Assembly: GCA_016720115.1 (NCBI GenBank)
Contig: JADJXT010000001.1
Coordinates: 1,612,001-1,676,000 of the forward strand
DNA: 64,000 nt
Source: Sphingomonadales bacterium
Lineage (GTDB): Bacteria; Pseudomonadota; Alphaproteobacteria; Sphingomonadales; Sphingomonadaceae
Direction: 5' to 3'
Shown here piece by piece: positions 59,984-64,000 of the stretch. The notes beneath the pieces were generated by a model. It was not told where the DNA came from and did not search any database. It worked only from the letters and a program-made list of their open reading frames with translations. Every line of letters starts with the position of its first letter. Within the stretch, counting starts at the first letter, position 1. A program made the position numbers and the translations under genes.

Positions 59984-61215
59984 ATTGCCTCTCCTTTTTC
60001 GAGGTCGCCTTCGGCGCGGGCGATGGTGCCGGTGACGGCGATATCCATGGTTACATTGCCCAATGTGCGCATGATATCGGGGAACGTCTCGATGGCAACC
60101 AATACCGCCAGCGGCTCGATGGGAATGCCCATCGCGATGCAGATCGGGGCGATGGCGGCGATGAAGCTGATCGATCCGGGCAGGCTTACCGAACCCAATG
60201 TCGTAATCGAGGCAACGGCAACGCCGATGATGATCTGTTCGGGGCCGAGTTTGATGCCCATCCAGTGCGCGACGTAGATGGCAACCGCCAGGTTCATAGC
60301 GGGGCTGGTCGCGCGAAATATCGCCACCGCCATCGGCAGGACGATATCGGTGCTGCGGGCCCCCACGCCCAGTTGCTTTGCACCCTGTACCATGGCGGGG
60401 AGCGAAGCGAGCGAGCTTTGGGTCGAAATCGCGACCGACTGCGCCGGGATGGCGGCACGGGCAAAATCGAAAAGGTTGAAGCGCGCGCCGAACAGCGCAA
60501 CCGGATAGGCCGACAGCATGATGATTGCGCCGATGGCCGTCACCACCAGCACATAATGCACCAGCGCCCCGAAAGCCGCAGCTCCGGCAGTCATCCCCAG
60601 CACAACGCCAAGGGCAAAAACACCTATCGGGGCAAGGGCGAGCACCCAGCCGATCACCGTAACCATCGCTTCGGCCATCGCTTCGAAGAAACTGGCAAGT
60701 ATCTGTTTCTTGCCGGCCTCAAGCCGGGTGATGGCGAAGGCAAAGGCAATGGTGAAGATGATGAGCGGCAGCAGCGCATCGCTGGCCGCAGCCTGAAACG
60801 GGTTCGTTGGGACGACGGCCTTCAGAAACTCGCTAAACGGAGGCGGTGCGGCGGCGGGCTCGACAACGCCCATCGCTTGCCGCAAGGCGGCGGCGGCCTC
60901 CGGATCGATCGGGAAGATCGCCAAAAGTGCAGGGGTGACGGTGGCGGACATGATCGTGACCAGCACGAGGATCGAGACCATCGTGATCACCGATCGTGTT
61001 GCGGTGCGTCCGGCGCTCGCGGCATTGGCCGTCTGCACGATGCCGGTAATCAGCAAGGCGACGACCAGCGGGATCACCGTCATCCGTAAACCGTTGAGCC
61101 AGATCGTGCCAACGACATCCGCGATGTCGTGGAACAGCGGCGAGCGATCGCCAACCAGCATCCCGATCAGCAATCCGGCGACCAGCGCCGCCAAAATCCT
61201 CCACGCCCTTTTCAT
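59980..61215 (-). CDS. Dicarboxylate/amino acid:cation symporter
   Basis: This 411-residue membrane protein belongs to the DAACS family (GltP, DctA), which imports glutamate, aspartate or C4-dicarboxylates with protons or sodium. Landmarks are WLNGLRMTVIPLVVALLITG in TM2, the serine-rich hairpin AISTQSSLASLPAM, and NVTMDIAVTGTIARAEGD near the end with the substrate-binding Asp. The ATG at 61215 has GGGGAA upstream and gives an N-terminus like relatives; an in-frame start 21 residues upstream is less likely. It is followed by the aldo/keto reductase through an ATGA overlap. Confidence 0.9.
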   Translation of the reverse strand: MKRAWRILAALVAGLLIGMLVGDRSPLFHDIADVVGTIWLNGLRMTVIPLVVALLITGIVQTANAASAGRTATRSVITMVSILVLVTIMSATVTPALLAIFPIDPEAAAALRQAMGVVEPAAAPPPFSEFLKAVVPTNPFQAAASDALLPLIIFTIAFAFAITRLEAGKKQILASFFEAMAEAMVTVIGWVLALAPIGVFALGVVLGMTAGAAAFGALVHYVLVVTAIGAIIMLSAYPVALFGARFNLFDFARAAIPAQSVAISTQSSLASLPAMVQGAKQLGVGARSTDIVLPMAVAIFRATSPAMNLAVAIYVAHWMGIKLGPEQIIIGVAVASITTLGSVSLPGSISFIAAIAPICIAMGIPIEPLAVLVAIETFPDIMRTLGNVTMDIAVTGTIARAEGDLEKGEAI

Positions 61216-61366
61216 GCAAGTTCCCCGTTTCGATTTTGCGTCCCTTATGCACTGCTGCACAAAAGTGACAAGCGGCAAGACTTTACGGCAAGGAGTGCAT
61301 TTCCGGCTTGGACCAGCCTGCTGCGCTGGCTAAGGCTGGGTGCAGCATATAATGGGAGTCTGACAG

Positions 61367-62707
61367 TTGGGCGGCAGGAAATATTTCGGCACGGATGGCA
61401 TCCGCGGACGCACCAATGCCGGTGCAATGACCGCCGAAATGGCAATGAAGGTAGGGCAGGCGGCAGGCGCGCATTTCCTGCGTGGCGATCACAAACACCG
61501 GGTTGTCATCGGCAAGGATACAAGGCTGTCGGGCTATATGGTCGAAAATGCGCTGGTCGCGGGTTTCACCAGCGTTGGCATGGATGTGATCCAGTTCGGG
61601 CCGATTCCAACGCCTGCGGTTGCGCTGCTTACCCGATCAATGCGGGCCGATCTGGGCGTGATGATTTCCGCCAGCCATAACCCTTATGAAGATAATGGCA
61701 TCAAGCTTTTCGGACCTGATGGTTTCAAGCTTTCGGACGAGGATGAGCATGCGATCGAGGCGCTTCTCGACCATCCGCCCAAGCTAGCCAAATCGATGGA
61801 TATCGGGCGGGCACGGCGCGTGGAGGATGCGCGCGGGCGCTATATCCATGCGGTCAAGGCGACACTGCCCGAACATATCCGTTTCGACGGGCTGCATGTC
61901 GTGCTCGATTGCGCGCATGGTGCGGCCTATCAGGTGGCCCCGGCGGCGATCTGGGAATTGGGTGCCAAGGTGACCGCCATCGGCGTTGCCCCCAATGGCA
62001 AGAACATCAACGATCGTGTCGGTTCCACCCACACGGCAACGCTGCAGGAAACCGTGGTTGCCGCTGGCGCCGATATCGGCATTGCGCTGGATGGCGATGC
62101 CGACCGGCTGATCGTGGTCGACGAACAGGGGCGCGTGGTCGATGGCGACCAGATCATGGCGCTGCTCGGCACGGCGATGAGCCGCAACGGTCTGCTGCGC
62201 GGCGAAGGTATTGTCGCGACGGTAATGTCAAACCTCGGGCTCGAACGATATCTGCAGGGCCAGAATTTGGAACTGGTTCGCGCCAAGGTTGGCGATCGTT
62301 ATGTCCTCGAAGAAATGCGCGCGCGCGGGATGAATGTTGGCGGTGAGCAATCGGGGCACATGATTCTGCTCGACCATGCAACAACCGGGGATGGCACGAT
62401 TGCGGCGCTCCGCGTGCTGGCGGAACTGGTCGAAAGCGGCAAGAAGGCCAGCGCTTTGTTGCACCTGTTCGATCCGGTCCCGCAGCTTCTGAAAAATGTT
62501 CGCTATTCCGGTGGCAAGCCGTTGGAGAATGCGACGGTCCAGTCGGTCATTGCCGGAGCGGAAAAGGAACTGGAGGGCATCGGCCGCCTCGTTATCCGCC
62601 CGTCTGGAACCGAACCGGTGATCCGCGTGATGGCCGAAGGCGACGATGCCAAGCAGGTACGCACAGTTGTTGACCGCATTTGCGCCGCCGTCGAGGAGGC
62701 TGTCTGA
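61367..62707 (+). CDS. glmM: Phosphoglucosamine mutase
   Basis: GlmM converts glucosamine-6-phosphate to glucosamine-1-phosphate for peptidoglycan and LPS. The 446-residue protein begins GGRKYFGTDGIRGRTN, and the phosphoserine is S103 in ISASHNPYEDNG. The magnesium-binding DGDADR and the sugar-binding GGEQSGH motifs are present. The start is TTG at 61367, which fits the family N-terminus; GGGAG lies eight bases upstream. The nearest upstream ATG is out of frame and stops at once. It is followed by the DUF1272 gene with a one-base overlap. Confidence 0.95.
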   Translation: MGGRKYFGTDGIRGRTNAGAMTAEMAMKVGQAAGAHFLRGDHKHRVVIGKDTRLSGYMVENALVAGFTSVGMDVIQFGPIPTPAVALLTRSMRADLGVMISASHNPYEDNGIKLFGPDGFKLSDEDEHAIEALLDHPPKLAKSMDIGRARRVEDARGRYIHAVKATLPEHIRFDGLHVVLDCAHGAAYQVAPAAIWELGAKVTAIGVAPNGKNINDRVGSTHTATLQETVVAAGADIGIALDGDADRLIVVDEQGRVVDGDQIMALLGTAMSRNGLLRGEGIVATVMSNLGLERYLQGQNLELVRAKVGDRYVLEEMRARGMNVGGEQSGHMILLDHATTGDGTIAALRVLAELVESGKKASALLHLFDPVPQLLKNVRYSGGKPLENATVQSVIAGAEKELEGIGRLVIRPSGTEPVIRVMAEGDDAKQVRTVVDRICAAVEEAV

Positions 62708-62930
62708 TGCTCGAAATGCGTCCCGATTGCGAGAAATGTGGTGCCGATCTGCCCGCCCATGTCGGCGGTGCATTCATCTGTTCGTTTGAATGACATTCTG
62801 TGCCGAGTGCGCCGATGCGATGGACGAGCGCTGCCCCAATTGCGGCGGCGAACTGCTCGACCGGCCAACGCGTTCGAAAAAGCTGCTCGAAAAATATCCG
62901 GCTTCGACCGAGCGGAAGCATAAGCGATGA
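62707..62930 (+). pseudogene. DUF1272 zinc-ribbon protein, frameshifted
   Basis: The start reads MLEMRPDCEKCGADLPAHVG, typical of small DUF1272 proteins with Cys pairs, but after 28 residues it stops with TGA at 62791-62793. Restoring one base after 62792 would make a Cys codon and continue FCAECADAMDERCPNCGG and on to the stop at 62930, giving a 74-residue protein with the family Cys pairs intact. So one base is missing here, either a real deletion, a sequencing error or, less likely, programmed frameshifting. The gene overlaps glmM by one base and its reconstructed end overlaps thiD by four. Confidence 0.85.
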
Positions 62931-64000
62931 GCACTGCACGCATCCTGATTATCGCCGGGTCGGATAGCGGCGGCGGGGCAGGCATTCAGGCCGACATCAA
63001 GACCGTCACCATGCTCGGCGGCCATGCGATGACGGCCGTCACCGCGATCACCGCGCAGAACACGCTTGGCGTCGATGCGGTGCATATGGTGCCGACGCAG
63101 ATGGTGATTGACCAGATCGCTGCGGTCGTCAGCGATATTGGCGTCGATGCGGTCAAGATCGGGATGATCGGCACCGCCGAAACTGCGCATGCAGTCGCAG
63201 ACAGTCTGGCGGATTTGTCCTGCCCGATTGTGTTTGACCCGGTGATGGTGGCGAGCAGCGGGGCGATCCTCGCCGACGACGATACGATTTCGGCGTTCGA
63301 ACGGCTGATGCGGCTGGCAACAATAACGACGCCCAACCTTCCCGAACTGGAGGCGTTGGGCGGGCGCGAGGCACTGCTGGAACGGCATATGCCGCTGCTG
63401 ATCAAAGGCGGCCATGCCGAGGGCGACCATATTGTCGACGAGTTGGTCGTTGCAGTAGGCCAGAACATGCTCTGGACCGACGAGCGCATCGAAACGCGAA
63501 ACACGCATGGCACCGGCTGCACGCTCGCCAGCGCGATTGCGACGGGGCTGGGGCAGGGCTTCCCGCTCGAACAGTCGATTGAGCGGGCGCGGCTGTTTGT
63601 TCGCCTTGCCCTGCACGATGCGCCGGGGCTGGGGCAGGGCCACGGGCCGATGGGGCACCAGCATGTCCGCGAGGATGCAATGGTCGAAGGCCCATCGCTC
63701 AACCAGGTGACGGTGGGCAGCACCAACCATGCGGCATCGGTGGATTTTTACAAGGCGCTGGGCTTGCAGCAGATCGTCGATAGCCCGTCAAACGGCTATG
63801 CGCGGTTCGAAGTGCCAAATGGAGCGACTTTCTCGATCCATTCGGGCGAAGGCATCGACACGTCGACTATTGTCTATTTTGAAAGCAAGCGGCTCGATGC
63901 CTGGGTCAATGAATTGCTGAGCGAAGGCTTTGCATTTGAACAGATGCCGCAGGACGAGGATTGGGGCTGGCGCGAGGCGCGTTTGCTCGATCCTTCCGGC
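62927..64000 (+). CDS. thiD: HMP/HMP-P kinase ThiD fused to a VOC domain (partial)
   Basis: The 358 visible codons run off the right edge. Residues about 1-250 are ThiD, which phosphorylates hydroxymethylpyrimidine in thiamine synthesis, with the signature AGSDSGGGAGIQADIKT, a KIGMIG motif and the catalytic C198 in THGTGCTLASAIATG. After GQGHGPMGHQ the frame continues without a stop into a vicinal-oxygen-chelate (glyoxalase-like) domain: VGSTNHAASVDFYKALGLQQ, RFEVPNGATFSIHSG and ARLLDPSG. An in-frame ATG at 63680 could start a separate VOC protein, but there is no stop before it. The ATG overlaps the reconstructed DUF1272 end. Confidence 0.85.
   Translation, partial: MSTARILIIAGSDSGGGAGIQADIKTVTMLGGHAMTAVTAITAQNTLGVDAVHMVPTQMVIDQIAAVVSDIGVDAVKIGMIGTAETAHAVADSLADLSCPIVFDPVMVASSGAILADDDTISAFERLMRLATITTPNLPELEALGGREALLERHMPLLIKGGHAEGDHIVDELVVAVGQNMLWTDERIETRNTHGTGCTLASAIATGLGQGFPLEQSIERARLFVRLALHDAPGLGQGHGPMGHQHVREDAMVEGPSLNQVTVGSTNHAASVDFYKALGLQQIVDSPSNGYARFEVPNGATFSIHSGEGIDTSTIVYFESKRLDAWVNELLSEGFAFEQMPQDEDWGWREARLLDPSG

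Noticed and set aside
61348..61353. Perfect TATAAT just before glmM
   Set aside because: It is only 13 bases before the TTG start and has no matching -35; a transcript from it would begin after the ribosome-binding site.
62707..62927. Possible TPP riboswitch upstream of thiD
   Set aside because: The whole interval is covered by the frameshifted DUF1272 coding sequence and there is no THI-box sequence.

Overview
The window reads as chromosomal DNA of an alphaproteobacterium of the order Sphingomonadales, probably in the Sphingopyxis/Sphingorhabdus/Blastomonas neighbourhood. This is inferred from protein style, moderately high GC, the gene order rimP-nusA-ylxR-infB-rbfA-truB-rpsO-pnp, a XrtA/PEP-CTERM-associated prsK-prsR-prsT set, a large TonB-dependent receptor and dispersed palindromes of the sphingomonad type. 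The genus cannot be fixed from sequence alone. Coding density is very high. No gap between genes exceeds 300 bases, and I see no rRNA, tRNA, insertion sequence, prophage, CRISPR array or known defence cassette.

Layout. 1-3889 (minus): a tightly overlapping run of MFS transporter, GNAT acetyltransferase, DUF1285 protein, CoA-type Nudix hydrolase and tRNA CCA-adding enzyme (cut by the left edge). 4029-6055: a DUF1499 membrane protein facing a PQQ-type sugar dehydrogenase. 6229-17371: a REP-like palindrome pair, then the transcription/translation block rimP, nusA, ylxR, infB, a PaaI-like thioesterase, rbfA, tdk, a small exported protein, truB, rpsO and pnp, with terminators after rpsO and pnp. 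17481-22004: bamD, recN, ligA. 22148-26796: DUF2459 protein, phenylalanine hydroxylase, prmA, an SDR and a soluble methyl-accepting protein. 26969-29614: sdhC-sdhD-sdhA without sdhB. 29611-37438: luciferase-like oxidoreductase, creD, FMN-dependent hydroxyacid oxidase, a zinc metallopeptidase, 3-hydroxybutyrate dehydrogenase and katG. 37511-41447: an anchored proline-rich protein, a 53-residue ORF linked to isocitrate lyase, and a divergent RamB-like regulator. 41522-44848: a PhoB-like regulator with a degenerate receiver, a strong Pho box and a TonB-dependent receptor. 44899-52903: GDP-mannose pyrophosphorylase, an EpsB-type sugar transferase and prsK-prsR-prsT. 52900-61215: a mini GntR regulator, nitroreductase, POT peptide transporter, two amidohydrolases, NnrU, aldo/keto reductase and a dicarboxylate-type symporter. 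61367-64000: glmM, a frameshifted DUF1272 gene and a thiD ORF that reads on into a VOC domain.

How the genes work together. The central block makes and matures the transcription/translation machinery, with several genes coupled by 1-4 base overlaps. The aceA region is glyoxylate-shunt control. The 44.9-52.9 kb region looks like exopolysaccharide priming plus the two-component/sigma-54 circuit that controls PEP-CTERM proteins, although the exosortase lies outside the window. Other genes are ordinary central metabolism and transport.

The most unusual items are the thiD-VOC fusion next to a one-base-deleted DUF1272 gene, a palindromic repeat inserted in frame in truB, the Pho-box/degenerate PhoB/TonB receptor unit, the interleaved inverted repeat in front of the EpsB gene, a ramB-like TTG start whose ribosome-binding site lies in a perfect hairpin, and an amidohydrolase pair in which the second partner has lost its HxH metal site. 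I did not find a clearly undescribed defence or mobile system.
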